Origin: an uncultured Lachnospiraceae bacterium
Lineage (GTDB): Bacteria; Bacillota; Clostridia; Lachnospirales; Lachnospiraceae
DNA length: 64,000 bases
Assembly: GCA_910578475.1 (NCBI GenBank)
Contig: CAJTRK010000004.1
Coordinates: forward strand, 62,001-126,000
Direction of reading: 5' to 3'
Under the pieces are notes generated by a model that was not told the DNA's origin, did no database searches, and saw only the letters and a program-made list of their open reading frames with translations. Shown piece by piece: positions 42,956 through 52,201 of the stretch (within the stretch, counting starts at the first letter, position 1; every line of letters begins with the position of its first letter). The position numbers and the translations under genes are program-made.

Positions 42956-44044
42956 ATGGGAACAAAGGAATTAAAAAAACCAGTTGGTGGAAATAATTTT
43001 ACGAAAATATTCAAAAACCAGATTTTTATTCCGTTGGCAGCGTTGCTTCTGCTTGCATTATTTAATTTGATTGCCGACCCGGAATTTTTTAAGATTACAC
43101 TGGGATATAACAGTGCGGGAAATCCGATTCTGTCCGGTTATCTGATGACGATTCTGGATTCCGGTTCCGAAGTTGCGATTCTGGCAATCGGTATGACGCT
43201 CGTAACCGCAGCATCCGGCGGACAGGATATCAGCGTCGGCGCAGCGGTGGCAATTGCGGGAAGTGTGCTGCTTCGTGTGCTCTGCGGACAGGATACCCGT
43301 CCGGAAACGTTACAGGCTCCGATTATCGTTGCGTTTCTCGTAAGCTGTATTGTTGCAATGCTGTTTGGCGCATTTAACGGTGTGCTGGTGGCTTATTTCA
43401 GGATACAGCCGATGGTTGCAACGTTGATTCTTTATACGGCGGGCCGTTCGATTGCGGCATGGATTAACAACAATGAACTTCCTATCGTCAGCGACGCTTC
43501 CTTTGGTTATTTCGGAGGTTTTATTCCGGGGATTCCGATTCCGACGCCGTTCTTCATTGCGCTCGCCTGCATGATTATTATCGGGCTCGTTCTGAAGTTT
43601 ACGAACCTCAGGCTGTATACACAGGCGGTCGGCATTAATGAAAGCTCTTCCAAACTGAATGGTCTGAATCCGCAGCTGATTAAGGTGATTTCTTTCGTGA
43701 TTCTCGGACTGTGTGTTGCGGTAGTCGGTCTGATTAAGGTCAGCCGTGTTTCTTCCATTAACTATTCGGTTATCGCCAAAGATATCGAAATGGATGCCAT
43801 TCTGGCGGTTGCGCTTGGAGGCAATGCGCTTGGAGGCGGTAAATTTAACATGACGGCTTCCGTTATCGGCGCTTATGTTATTCAGTTCCTGACAACGACG
43901 CTGTTCAAGTTTAATGTACAGTCTAATGCGCTTCCTGCGTATAAGGCGGTCGTTGTTATCATTCTGGTAGTTATCAGCGCGCCGGTAGTCAGAGAACGGT
44001 TCTCTTCTGCCATGAAGAAATTAAAGACGAAGGAGGCTGTATAG
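42956..44044 (+). CDS. Sugar ABC transporter permease (YtfT-like)
   Basis: A 362-residue permease with about nine to ten helices of the RbsC/BPD_transp_2 family. Conserved segments include TAASGGQDISVGAAVAIAG and NALGGGKFN. It begins directly after the ATPase stop codon, and the ribosome site lies inside the ATPase gene (GGAGGTGA). With the following permease it forms a heterodimeric channel, as in E. coli YtfT-YjfF. Substrate is inferred as arabinose-like from the locus. Confidence 0.92.
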   Translation: MGTKELKKPVGGNNFTKIFKNQIFIPLAALLLLALFNLIADPEFFKITLGYNSAGNPILSGYLMTILDSGSEVAILAIGMTLVTAASGGQDISVGAAVAIAGSVLLRVLCGQDTRPETLQAPIIVAFLVSCIVAMLFGAFNGVLVAYFRIQPMVATLILYTAGRSIAAWINNNELPIVSDASFGYFGGFIPGIPIPTPFFIALACMIIIGLVLKFTNLRLYTQAVGINESSSKLNGLNPQLIKVISFVILGLCVAVVGLIKVSRVSSINYSVIAKDIEMDAILAVALGGNALGGGKFNMTASVIGAYVIQFLTTTLFKFNVQSNALPAYKAVVVIILVVISAPVVRERFSSAMKKLKTKEAV

Positions 44045-44045
44045 T

Positions 44046-45092
44046 ATGTCATCGAAAAGTAAAACATCCGCATCCGGCGGATTTGGCGCTAAATTTAAAA
44101 ATATGTCCGACACGAATCTGCTTCTTACGATTACAGTTGTCGTATTTTTGCTGATGTATGTCGGCGCGGTGGTATTTCTGGGCTCGGGCTTTCGGAAACC
44201 CCAGGCTTTCTTCAATATTCTGAACGACCAGGCGGCTTTGATTATTCTCTCCTGCGGCATGAGCCTTGTTATGATTACAAGGGGCATCGATATTTCCGTG
44301 GGCGGCGTTACCGCGCTTGTCAGCATGTGTTGTGCGGTTTATCTGGATTTTCATAACGGAAACGTGTTCATGGCGATTGTAATTGCGCTTGCAATCGGAC
44401 TCGGATTTGGTCTGGTTCAGGGATATCTGGTTGCTTATCTGGAAATTCAGCCGTTTATTGTTACGCTGGCGGGTATGTTCTTTGCACGCGGTATGACAAC
44501 GATTGTCAATACCAACCCGTTTAATGTGGAGAATGAAGCATTTGTTGCCCTGAAAGGAACCCGTGTTATCGTTCCGGGAATGGGGTCCGTGAACAGACTT
44601 GGAAAATATGTCAATGCGTATGTTGAAATCGGCGTTATCGTTGCATTGATTATTGTTGTTATTCTGTTCTGCATGCTCAAATGGACCAAACTCGGCCGTC
44701 AGTTCTATGCGGTCGGCGGAAATGAACAAAGCGCCATGATGTTGGGTATCAATGTAAAGAGGACGAAATTTATCGCGCATCTGTTGTGCGGATTGCTGGC
44801 GGGCATCGGCGGATTCGTATATTTTATGCACGTTGGTTCCGGTTCACCGTCCCATGCGAGCGGCGCGGAAATGAATGCGATTGCGTCTTCCATTATCGGC
44901 GGTACGATGCTGACGGGTGGCGTTGGTAATATTTTCGGTACATTTGTCGGCGTATTGTCGCTCAGTACAATTAAAAACATCGTTTCTTCCGTCGGACTCG
45001 ACGAGGCCTGGTGGACAGGAATCACCATTGCGGTTATGCTTTGTCTGTTCCTGGTAATCCAGAGTGTCGTTCTGTCAAGGAAGAAGAAGTAA
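44046..45092 (+). CDS. Sugar ABC transporter permease (YjfF-like)
   Basis: A 348-residue RbsC-family permease. It has VMITRGIDISVGGVTALVSM, YLEIQPFIVTLAGMFFARGM and the C-terminal SSIIGGTMLTGGVGNIFGT, all typical of YjfF-type partners. It starts 1 bp after the previous stop, with an AAGGAGG site inside the upstream gene. It completes the four-gene importer before araA. Confidence 0.92.
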   Translation: MSSKSKTSASGGFGAKFKNMSDTNLLLTITVVVFLLMYVGAVVFLGSGFRKPQAFFNILNDQAALIILSCGMSLVMITRGIDISVGGVTALVSMCCAVYLDFHNGNVFMAIVIALAIGLGFGLVQGYLVAYLEIQPFIVTLAGMFFARGMTTIVNTNPFNVENEAFVALKGTRVIVPGMGSVNRLGKYVNAYVEIGVIVALIIVVILFCMLKWTKLGRQFYAVGGNEQSAMMLGINVKRTKFIAHLLCGLLAGIGGFVYFMHVGSGSPSHASGAEMNAIASSIIGGTMLTGGVGNIFGTFVGVLSLSTIKNIVSSVGLDEAWWTGITIAVMLCLFLVIQSVVLSRKKK

Positions 45093-45120
45093 GACTGTTA
45101 TAACGACGAAAGAGGAGAAT

Positions 45121-45169
45121 AACGGGCTGCCTGCCGGTAACAAATGCTTGCCGATTTGGCAGCCCGTTT
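45121..45169 (+). terminator. Hairpin between importer and araA
   Basis: AACGGGCTGCC (45121-45131) pairs perfectly over 11 bp with GGCAGCCCGTT (45158-45168) and is followed by a short T stretch. It likely gives partial termination, separating transporter and catabolic gene levels. Confidence 0.65.
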
Positions 45170-45239
45170 CCAAAGGCAAAAAGATTTATAATTTCACTGA
45201 CGCCCCATTTTGCGGGCCAGGAAAGAATGGAGGATTATT

Positions 45240-46730
45240 ATGCAAACAAAGAATTACCAGTTCTGGTTCTGTACCGGTTCACAGGATTTGTACGGAGATG
45301 ATTGTCTGAGAAAAGTAGCGGAGCATTCGGCCAAAATTGTAGAAGGATTGAACGCTTCCGGAAAGCTGCCTTTCGAGGTTGTCTTAAAGCCGACGCTGAT
45401 TAGCCAGGCATCCATTCGCAAGACTTTTAACGATGCAAATAACGATGATTTATGTGCGGGCGTCATCACATGGATGCACACCTTTTCCCCGGCCAAGATG
45501 TGGATACTCGGCCTGAAGGAATTTAAAAAACCGCTTTGTCATCTGCATACACAGTTTAACGAAGAGCTTCCGTATGATACAATTGATATGGATTTTATGA
45601 ATGAGAACCAGTCGGCTCATGGCGACAGGGAATACGGCCATATCGTAAGCCGCATGGGAATTGAGCGGAAAATCATAGTCGGACACTGGGCATCGGAACG
45701 CGTACAGGAGCAGCTTGCGGGCTGGATGAGAACGGCGCTTGGCGTCATCGAATCTTCTCATGTCAGAGTATGCCGTTTTGGCGACAATATGAACAACGTA
45801 GCCGTGACGGAAGGCGATAAGGTAGAAGCGCAGATTAAGTTCGGTTGGGAAATCGACCATTACTGCGTCAATGATTTGGTAGAATATGTGGACGCCGTAC
45901 CCCAGGGCGATGTGGATGCTCTCGTGGAAGAGTATTACAGCAGCTATAAGATTATCGACGAAGGCAGAGACTTAAACGAGTTCAGAAAACATGTGGCGGT
46001 TCAGGCGAGACAGGAAATCGGCATTGAGAAGTTCCTGAAAGAAAATGATTACCATGCGGTTGTTACACATTTCGGTATGCTTGGCGGACTGCAGCAGCTG
46101 CCCGGTCTTTCCATTCAGAGACTGATGCAGAAAGGCTACGGATTCGGCGCGGAAGGCGACTGGAAAGTAGCGGCTATGGTACGTCTGATGAAACTGATGA
46201 CGGCCGACATCAAAGATGCCAAAGGAACTTCCATGATGGAAGATTATACTTATAATCTTGTTCCCGGAAAAGAAGGCATTTTACAGGCGCATATGCTGGA
46301 AGTATGTCCTTCCGTTGCAGAAGGGGAAATCGGCATTAAGGTATGTCCGCTTTCCATGGGCAACAGAGAAGACCCCGCGCGTCTCGTATTCACTTCCAAA
46401 ACGGGCCCGGCAGTTGCCTGCTCGTTGGTTGACCTCGGAACGAGATTCCGCCTTCTTATCAATGCGGTAGATTGTAAGAAAGTAGAGAAGCCAATGCCGA
46501 AACTTCCGGTCGGCACGGCATTCTGGACGCCGCAGCCGAATCTGGAAATCGGAGCGACGGCATGGATTCTTGCCGGCGGCGCGCATCATACGGCATTCTC
46601 TTATGATTTGACGGTAGAGCAGATGGAAGACTGGGCGGCAGCGATGGGAATCGAAAGCGTTGTCATTGATAAAAACACCAATATCCGCGATTTCAAGAAG
46701 GAACTGCGGTGGAATCATGCTGCATTTTGA
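45240..46730 (+). CDS. araA: L-arabinose isomerase
   Basis: A 496-residue enzyme with the AraA opening [12 protein letters not shown], the [15 protein letters not shown] segment, the [11 protein letters not shown] motif, and metal-ligand region GAEGDWK with later HMLEVCPS. It isomerises L-arabinose to L-ribulose in the cytoplasm with Mn2+. The start at 45240 follows AATGGAGG. The frame extends upstream to 45210 but without a ribosome site. It opens the catabolic part of the locus, followed by an FGGY kinase and araD. Confidence 0.96.
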   Translation: MQTKNYQFWFCTGSQDLYGDDCLRKVAEHSAKIVEGLNASGKLPFEVVLKPTLISQASIRKTFNDANNDDLCAGVITWMHTFSPAKMWILGLKEFKKPLCHLHTQFNEELPYDTIDMDFMNENQSAHGDREYGHIVSRMGIERKIIVGHWASERVQEQLAGWMRTALGVIESSHVRVCRFGDNMNNVAVTEGDKVEAQIKFGWEIDHYCVNDLVEYVDAVPQGDVDALVEEYYSSYKIIDEGRDLNEFRKHVAVQARQEIGIEKFLKENDYHAVVTHFGMLGGLQQLPGLSIQRLMQKGYGFGAEGDWKVAAMVRLMKLMTADIKDAKGTSMMEDYTYNLVPGKEGILQAHMLEVCPSVAEGEIGIKVCPLSMGNREDPARLVFTSKTGPAVACSLVDLGTRFRLLINAVDCKKVEKPMPKLPVGTAFWTPQPNLEIGATAWILAGGAHHTAFSYDLTVEQMEDWAAAMGIESVVIDKNTNIRDFKKELRWNHAAF

Positions 46731-46770
46731 TTCTTTTGAAAAACTCATTCAGGAAAAGGAGGATGTTACT

Positions 46771-48375
46771 ATGGGGTTTACAACGGAAGAAGTAAAAAAA
46801 CAGATTGAAGAGGGACGCACCGCGCTCGGCATCGAACTCGGCTCGACCAGAATCAAAGCGGTTCTGGTGGCGGAAGACAATACGCCGATTGCCGGCGGCG
46901 CGCATGACTGGGAGAACCGGCTGGAGAACGGTATCTGGACTTACAGTCTGGACGATGTATGGAACGGTTTACAGGATTGTTACAGAGACCTTGCGGAAGA
47001 TGTGCAGAAACAATATGGCGTGGAATTACAGAAAATCGGTGCAATCGGATTCAGCGCGATGATGCACGGTTATATGGCTTTTGACGAAAAAGGGGAACTG
47101 CTCGTGCCTTTCCGTACCTGGAGAAACACGATTACGGGACAGGCATCCGAGAAACTGACGGAAGTATTCCATTATCATATCCCGCAGAGATGGAGCATTG
47201 CGCATCTGTATCAGGCGATTCTGAACGGGGAAGAACATGTGTCTTCGGTTCGCTTCTTTACCACACTGGCCGGCTATGTGCATTGGAAACTGACGGGCGA
47301 GAAGGCGCTCGGCGTCGGAGAAGCATCCGGTATGTTCCCGATAGACATCGAGACGGGCGATTTTAACAATAAGATGATAGCGCAGTTTGACGAACTCGTT
47401 GCCGATAAGAATTTCTCCTGGAAACTGCGAGAAATCATGCCGAAGGTTCTGACCGCAGGCGAAGCGGCGGGAACACTGACGGCAGAAGGCGCCGCATTAC
47501 TGGACCCGACAGGAAAATTACAGGCGGGCGCGCCGCTCTGTCCTCCGGAAGGCGATGCGGGAACCGGCATGGCGGCTACCAACTCCGTAGCGCGCAGAAC
47601 CGGTAATGTGTCCGCCGGAACGAGCGTGTTCGCAATGATAGTTCTGGAAAAAGAGTTGAAAAAAGTATATGATGCAATCGACCTTGTCACGACGCCGGAC
47701 GGCAGCCTTGTGGCGATGGTGCATTGCAACAACTGTACTTCGGATTTGAATGCCTGGGTAAACATCTTCAAAGAATTTATGGAGAGCATGGGCATGAAAG
47801 CAGATATGAACGAACTGTTTGGAACTCTATACCGCAAGGCTCTGGAAGGTGACGCGGACTGCGGCGGACTGTTGGCGTACAATTACTTTTCAGGAGAGCA
47901 TATTACGGGATTTGAAGAAGGAAGACCGTTGTTTGTCCGTACACCGTCCGACAATTTTAACCTCGCGAACTTTATGAGAGTGCATCTTTTTACAGCGCTC
48001 GGCGCGTTAAAGACCGGTCTCGATATCCTGCTCAAAGAAGAAGGCGTTCAGGTAGATGAGATGCTCGGACATGGCGGGTTGTTCAAGACCAAAGGCGTAG
48101 GCCAGCGCATCATGGCAGCGGCAATCAATGCTTCCGTCAGCGTTATGGAGACGGCGGGCGAAGGCGGCGCATGGGGCATGGCGCTGTTAGCGTCCTATAT
48201 GCTGCATAAGGAAGACGGAGAAACTCTGCCGGCATTCCTTGAGAAGAAAGTATTTGCGGGACAGGAAGGCACGAAGGAAGCGCCCTGCAAAGAGGATGTA
48301 GAGGGCTTTGATAAGTTTATGGAGCGTTATGCGAAAGGGCTTGCAATCGAGCGTGCGGCGGTAGAGAATTTATAA
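46771..48375 (+). CDS. FGGY-family carbohydrate kinase, probable L-ribulokinase
   Basis: A 534-residue FGGY kinase. The N-terminal ATPase motif is [15 protein letters not shown], followed by [23 protein letters not shown] and the C-terminal [12 protein letters not shown]. Its place between araA and araD argues that it phosphorylates L-ribulose. It does not read like classical AraB and is closer to xylulokinase-like proteins. Clostridium acetobutylicum is known to use a non-orthologous ribulokinase, AraK, and this may be similar. The start at 46771 follows AAAAGGAGG. The frame upstream overlaps araA and is not used. Confidence 0.82.
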   Translation: MGFTTEEVKKQIEEGRTALGIELGSTRIKAVLVAEDNTPIAGGAHDWENRLENGIWTYSLDDVWNGLQDCYRDLAEDVQKQYGVELQKIGAIGFSAMMHGYMAFDEKGELLVPFRTWRNTITGQASEKLTEVFHYHIPQRWSIAHLYQAILNGEEHVSSVRFFTTLAGYVHWKLTGEKALGVGEASGMFPIDIETGDFNNKMIAQFDELVADKNFSWKLREIMPKVLTAGEAAGTLTAEGAALLDPTGKLQAGAPLCPPEGDAGTGMAATNSVARRTGNVSAGTSVFAMIVLEKELKKVYDAIDLVTTPDGSLVAMVHCNNCTSDLNAWVNIFKEFMESMGMKADMNELFGTLYRKALEGDADCGGLLAYNYFSGEHITGFEEGRPLFVRTPSDNFNLANFMRVHLFTALGALKTGLDILLKEEGVQVDEMLGHGGLFKTKGVGQRIMAAAINASVSVMETAGEGGAWGMALLASYMLHKEDGETLPAFLEKKVFAGQEGTKEAPCKEDVEGFDKFMERYAKGLAIERAAVENL

Positions 48376-48401
48376 GAGACGGAAGAAAATCCGCCGTGCT
48401 T

Positions 48402-48430
48402 TTGACAGAACGGCTGGAAAGTCGTATCAG
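48402..48430 (+). promoter_or_regulatory. Possible promoter upstream of araD
   Basis: TTGACA (48402-48407) is consensus, and TATCAG (48425-48430) lies 17 bp further on as a weak -10 box. It could give araD extra transcription beyond read-through from araA. The -10 box is poor, so this is tentative. Confidence 0.4.
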
Positions 48431-48459
48431 AATTATAAAAAAGAAAGGAATCCGGGACG

Positions 48460-49158
48460 ATGTTAGAAGAATTAAAGAAACGCGTTTATGAAGCGAATAT
48501 GCTTTTGCCGAAGTATGGACTTGTTACTTTCACATGGGGAAATGTCAGCGAAATTGACGAAGAATCCGGTATTTTTGCGATTAAGCCCTCCGGTGTGGAC
48601 TATGATAAACTGACGCCGGAAGATATGGTGCTGATGGATTTGAACGGAAATAAGGTGGAAGGCCGCTACAATCCTTCCTCCGACACACCGACGCATCTGG
48701 AGCTGTATAAGGCTTATCCGAAGATTGGAGGTATTGTACATACCCATTCTTCCTATGCGACGAGTTGGGCGCAGGCGGGGAGAAGCATTCCATGCTATGG
48801 AACAACCCATGCGGATTACATTTACGGGGAAGTGCCCTGTCTGCGGTGTCTGACGGAAGAGGAAATTGCGGAGGCTTATGAACAGAACACGGGGCTTCTG
48901 ATTGTGAGCGAGTTTACGAGGATGGGAAAGGACGTTATGGCGGTTCCCGCAGTCCTCTGCAAGAACCACGGCCCTTTTGCATGGGGAAAAAATGCGAACG
49001 ATGCGGTACATAATGCCGTAGTTCTGGAAGAAGTAGCCAAGATGGCTTACAGAGCGGAGACAATCAACGCCCGCATTCAGCCGGCGCCGCAGGAATTACA
49101 GGATAAGCATTATTACAGAAAGCATGGCGCAAACGCTTATTACGGACAGGGAAACTGA
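48460..49158 (+). CDS. araD: L-ribulose-5-phosphate 4-epimerase
   Basis: A 232-residue class II aldolase-type epimerase. TFTWGNVSEID near the N-terminus, KPSGVDYDKL, the zinc-binding VHTHSSYATSWAQ, and CKNHGPFAWG later are diagnostic for AraD. It converts L-ribulose 5-phosphate to D-xylulose 5-phosphate, joining arabinose to the pentose phosphate pathway. The transketolase genes downstream use its product. It starts after AAAGAAAGGAATCC. A hairpin-rich repeat island separates it from transketolase. Confidence 0.95.
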   Translation: MLEELKKRVYEANMLLPKYGLVTFTWGNVSEIDEESGIFAIKPSGVDYDKLTPEDMVLMDLNGNKVEGRYNPSSDTPTHLELYKAYPKIGGIVHTHSSYATSWAQAGRSIPCYGTTHADYIYGEVPCLRCLTEEEIAEAYEQNTGLLIVSEFTRMGKDVMAVPAVLCKNHGPFAWGKNANDAVHNAVVLEEVAKMAYRAETINARIQPAPQELQDKHYYRKHGANAYYGQGN

Positions 49159-49240
49159 CACAGGCCGGCAGTTTGGCAGTATCAAAGTGTTGAAAAAGCA
49201 ATTTTTGGGTAGAGCTATACGACCCGTTGTGGTAAAATGT

Positions 49241-49304
49241 ATTCGTGCAAAAGAAAAGCAAGCGTCTGCGAAGCAGACATTTGGTTTTCATGCACGAATA
49301 ACGA
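49241..49304 (+). repeat. Multi-hairpin island 2, direct repeat copy A (64 bp)
   Basis: This 64-bp unit is identical to 49365-49428. Its ends ATTCGTGCA and TGCACGAAT are inverted repeats, GAAAA/TTTTC pair inside, and the centre is GTCTGC-GAA-GCAGAC (49264-49278). The whole unit folds into one long interrupted hairpin. No protein is supported here. Confidence 0.85.
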
Positions 49305-49364
49305 GCAAACGCCCGATGAAATCGGGCAAGGAGTGCGAAAGCACGAGTTTGCGAGTAACAAAGT
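49305..49364 (+). repeat. Multi-hairpin island 2, central two-hairpin module
   Basis: GCAAAC (49305-49310) and GTTTGC (49347-49352) enclose two perfect hairpins, GCCCGAT-GAA-ATCGGGC (49311-49327) and GTGC-GAAA-GCAC (49333-49344). It forms a predicted three-way junction between the two identical 64-bp units. Loops are GAA or GAAA, as in the flanking units. Confidence 0.8.
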
Positions 49365-49428
49365 ATTCGTGCAAAAGAAAAGCAAGCGTCTGCGAAGCAG
49401 ACATTTGGTTTTCATGCACGAATAACGA
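49365..49428 (+). repeat. Multi-hairpin island 2, direct repeat copy B (64 bp)
   Basis: This is an exact second copy of 49241-49304, with the same end palindrome and the GTCTGC/GCAGAC core. It ends about 27 bp before the transketolase ribosome site. Exact identity suggests a recent duplication or conversion. Confidence 0.85.
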
Positions 49429-49466
49429 ATAGCAAGGAATATAAAATAAAAGCATGGAGGATGACA

Positions 49467-50303
49467 ATGAACAAGTTAGAGTTACAGAAAACAGCTAATG
49501 AAGTTCGTAAAGGTATTGTCACAGCAGTTCATGGCGCGAAGGCCGGACATCCCGGCGGCTCCTTATCTGCTGCGGATATTTTTACTTATCTTTATTTTGA
49601 GGAAATGAATATCGACCCGAAAAATCCCAGGATGGAAGGCAGAGACCGATTCGTACTGTCCAAAGGACATACGGCTCCGGGACTGTATTCCGTACTTGCA
49701 AACCGCGGATATTTTCCGGTAGAGGATTTGCCGACACTGCGTCATCTCGGTTCCTATTTACAGGGACATCCCTGTATGCAGGAGACACCTGGCGTCGATA
49801 TGTCATCGGGTTCTCTCGGACAGGGCATTTCTGCGGCGGTAGGCATGGCGCTTGCCGGTAAAATGGATAATAAAGATTACAGAGTATATACACTGTTAGG
49901 CGACGGTGAGATTCAGGAAGGACAGGTATGGGAAGCATCCATGTTTGCCGGCCACAGAAAACTGGACAATCTGGTAGTCATCGTGGACAATAACGGATTG
50001 CAGATTGACGGTAAAATCGATGATGTTTGTTCTCCTTATCCAATCGACAAGAAATTTGAAGCGTTCAATTTCCATGTAATCAATATCGACGGCAATGATT
50101 TTGACCAGATTGATGCGGCATTTAAGGAAGCAAAAAATACCAAAGGCATGCCGACGGCGATTATCTGCAAGACGCTGAAAGGAAAAGGCGTATCTTTTAT
50201 GGAAGGCAGCGCAGGCTGGCATGGAAAAGCGCCAAATGATGAAGAGTATGCAGTTGCAATGGCAGATTTGGAGAAAGTAGGTGAAGCATTATGTCAGAAG
50301 TAA
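49467..50303 (+). CDS. Transketolase, N-terminal subunit
   Basis: A 278-residue protein equal to the thiamine-diphosphate half of transketolase. It has VHGAKAGHPGGSLSAAD, FVLSKGHTAPGLYS, and the ThDP/Mg motif GDGEIQEGQVWEA with VIVDNNGLQIDG. It works only with the C-terminal subunit encoded next. The enzyme moves two-carbon units between pentose phosphates. ATG 49467 is chosen because ATG 49461 lies directly against the GGAGG site. It ends with a 13-bp overlap into the partner gene. Confidence 0.93.
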   Translation: MNKLELQKTANEVRKGIVTAVHGAKAGHPGGSLSAADIFTYLYFEEMNIDPKNPRMEGRDRFVLSKGHTAPGLYSVLANRGYFPVEDLPTLRHLGSYLQGHPCMQETPGVDMSSGSLGQGISAAVGMALAGKMDNKDYRVYTLLGDGEIQEGQVWEASMFAGHRKLDNLVVIVDNNGLQIDGKIDDVCSPYPIDKKFEAFNFHVINIDGNDFDQIDAAFKEAKNTKGMPTAIICKTLKGKGVSFMEGSAGWHGKAPNDEEYAVAMADLEKVGEALCQK

Positions 50304-51232
50304 AGAAAATAGCAACAAGAGAAAGCTATGGTAATGCGCTGGTAGAATGCGGGGCGGATTTCCCGAATCTGGTTGTTTTGGATGCAGACCTTGCGGGAGC
50401 GACCAAGACCGGCGTTTTCCAGAAAGCATATCCGGACCGCCATATCGATTGCGGTATTGCGGAATGTAATATGACAGGCATCGCGGCAGGACTCGCTACC
50501 TGCGGTAAAGTGCCTTTTATCAGCTCCTTCGCCATGTTTGCGGCGGGCCGTAACTTTGAACAGGTTCGTAACTCCATCGGTTATCCGCATTTGAATGTAA
50601 AAATCGGCGGAACCCATGCGGGCATTACGGTAGGCGAAGACGGTGCGACCCATCAGTGCAACGAAGATGTGGCGTTGATGAGAACCATTCCGGGCATGAC
50701 TGTTATCGTTCCGGCAGACGATGTGGAAGCGAAAGCGGCCGTCAGAGCGGCAATCGAGAAGGAAGGCCCTGTATATCTGAGATTCGGACGTGCGGCAGTT
50801 CCGGTCATCAATGACAGACCCGATTATAAATTTGAAATCGGCAAAGGCGTTCTGCTTAAAGAAGGAAACGACGTGACAATCGTTGCAAGCGGCATTACCG
50901 TAGCATCCGCACTGGAAGCGGCAGAAATGCTTGCGGCAGATGGCATCAGCGCGGAAGTCATCAATATCCATACCATCAAACCGCTTGATAAAGACCTGAT
51001 TATCGCATCCGCAAAGAAGACCGGCAAGGTAGTTACCGCGGAGGAACACAGCATAATCGGAGGCTTAGGCAGCGCGGTATGTGACTGCCTGTCTGAAAAC
51101 CATCCGACTCCTGTTATGAAAATCGGTATGCAGGACGTATTCGGCGAGTCCGGTACGGCGGCGGCGCTGGTTGAGAAATACGGTCTGGACGGAAAAGGCA
51201 TTTACGCAAAAGTAAAGGAATTCGTATCATAA
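50291..51232 (+). CDS. Transketolase, C-terminal subunit
   Basis: A 313-residue protein holding the pyrimidine-binding and C-terminal domains of transketolase. GIAECNMTGIAAGLATCGK carries the glutamate that activates ThDP. GGTHAGITVGEDGATHQCNED and VVTAEEHSIIGGLGSA are also typical. It overlaps the N-terminal subunit gene by 13 bp, ensuring balanced synthesis. Split transketolases are common in Clostridia and archaea. It handles xylulose 5-phosphate from the arabinose pathway. Confidence 0.93.
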   Translation: MSEVKKIATRESYGNALVECGADFPNLVVLDADLAGATKTGVFQKAYPDRHIDCGIAECNMTGIAAGLATCGKVPFISSFAMFAAGRNFEQVRNSIGYPHLNVKIGGTHAGITVGEDGATHQCNEDVALMRTIPGMTVIVPADDVEAKAAVRAAIEKEGPVYLRFGRAAVPVINDRPDYKFEIGKGVLLKEGNDVTIVASGITVASALEAAEMLAADGISAEVINIHTIKPLDKDLIIASAKKTGKVVTAEEHSIIGGLGSAVCDCLSENHPTPVMKIGMQDVFGESGTAAALVEKYGLDGKGIYAKVKEFVS

Positions 51233-51240
51233 TTTTACAT

Positions 51241-51440
51241 ACTAACCTCTATGATTCCGCTTTACGGAATCTCAAATCCATGCGGAGAATGCCCGTTTTT
51301 CGGCATTCTCTGGCGTGAGAAAAGTCTGCAAAGCAGACATAGAATTTCTCCACGAAACAGCCTCTGCTGTGAGTGGTTAGAAGTTCTTCTCACGCTATTT
51401 TTACACAGAAGAATGGCTCTCAGGAGCCATTCTTCATGAA
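51241..51440 (+). repeat. Multi-hairpin island 3
   Basis: This non-coding stretch between transketolase and rpe holds several perfect hairpins: GATTCCG/CGGAATC (51253-51271), AGAATGCC/GGCATTCT (51286-51309), GTCTGC/GCAGAC (51324-51338) and AGAATGGCTC/GAGCCATTCT (51410-51433). CGTGAGAA (51314-51321) and TTCTCACG (51387-51394) form an outer pair. It shares the GTCTGC/GCAGAC module with island 2. It shares AGAAGTTCT (51379-51387) and AGAATG/CATTCT arms with island 1. Confidence 0.8.
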
Positions 51441-51505
51441 TGCGCACAGCGAACGGCATTCGCACGCAAATGGCGCAGGCTGAGAGAAAGGCAGGGAAAA
51501 TTACC

Positions 51506-52201
51506 GTGAAAAAAATTTTATCGCCGTCGATTCTTGCAGCGGATTTCGGCATCTTGGGAAAACAGATTATGGAAGCGGATGAGGCAGGCGCGGAATATAT
51601 TCATATTGACGTTATGGATGGCGTGTTCGTACCGTCAATTTCTTTTGGGATGCCTGTTATTTCGACGATTAGAAAGGTAACCGGTAAATTTTTTGACGTG
51701 CATCTGATGATTATAGAGCCGGAACGCTACATTGAAGAATTTGCAAAATGCGGAGCGGACGGCATTACGTTTCATTTGGAAGCGACCGAAGACGTGGACG
51801 GCGTAATAGAAAAGATACACCGTGCAGGCTGCAAAGCAGGCCTTTCCATTAAGCCGGCGACGCCTGTCGAAGCGGTAAGACCGTATCTTGAAAAACTGGA
51901 TATGCTCCTGATTATGACGGTGGAACCCGGATTTGGAGGACAGAAATATATTCCCGATTCGACGGAACGCATCAGGGAAGCGCGCCGGATGGCGGAAGAA
52001 GCGGGTCTTGCTTTGGACATTCAGGTAGACGGCGGTATTACGGCGGATAACGTTTCCGTTGTTCTGAATGCAGGCGCGAATGTGATTGTGGCAGGCTCTT
52101 CTGTTTTTCGCGGAAATATTGGAGAGAATGTCCGGCAGTATCAGGAAATTTTTTCGGAAAAATCTTTCGCGCAGGAATCAGGAGATAACAGAAAGCAATG
52201 A
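51506..52201 (+). CDS. rpe: Ribulose-phosphate 3-epimerase
   Basis: A 231-residue TIM-barrel enzyme that opens KKILSPSILAADF. It has HIDVMDGVFVPSISFG and FDVHLMI with metal ligands, MTVEPGFGGQKYI, and QVDGGI. It interconverts D-ribulose 5-phosphate and D-xylulose 5-phosphate, matching the AraD product. The start is GTG 51506, which gives the family-standard N-terminus. The longer frame from 51440 runs through the hairpin island. GAAAGGCAGGGA precedes the start. It overlaps the next gene by 4 bp. Confidence 0.94.
   Translation: MKKILSPSILAADFGILGKQIMEADEAGAEYIHIDVMDGVFVPSISFGMPVISTIRKVTGKFFDVHLMIIEPERYIEEFAKCGADGITFHLEATEDVDGVIEKIHRAGCKAGLSIKPATPVEAVRPYLEKLDMLLIMTVEPGFGGQKYIPDSTERIREARRMAEEAGLALDIQVDGGITADNVSVVLNAGANVIVAGSSVFRGNIGENVRQYQEIFSEKSFAQESGDNRKQ

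Noticed and set aside
49241..49428. Two identical 64-bp repeats with a 60-bp spacer as a minimal CRISPR array
   Set aside because: There are only two copies, the unit is too long, the spacer is itself a structured hairpin module, and no cas gene is in the window.
49124..49432. Possible small protein of about 102 residues
   Set aside because: It is read through the hairpin repeats and has matching open frames on both strands, as palindromes produce. It has no ribosome site or family resemblance.
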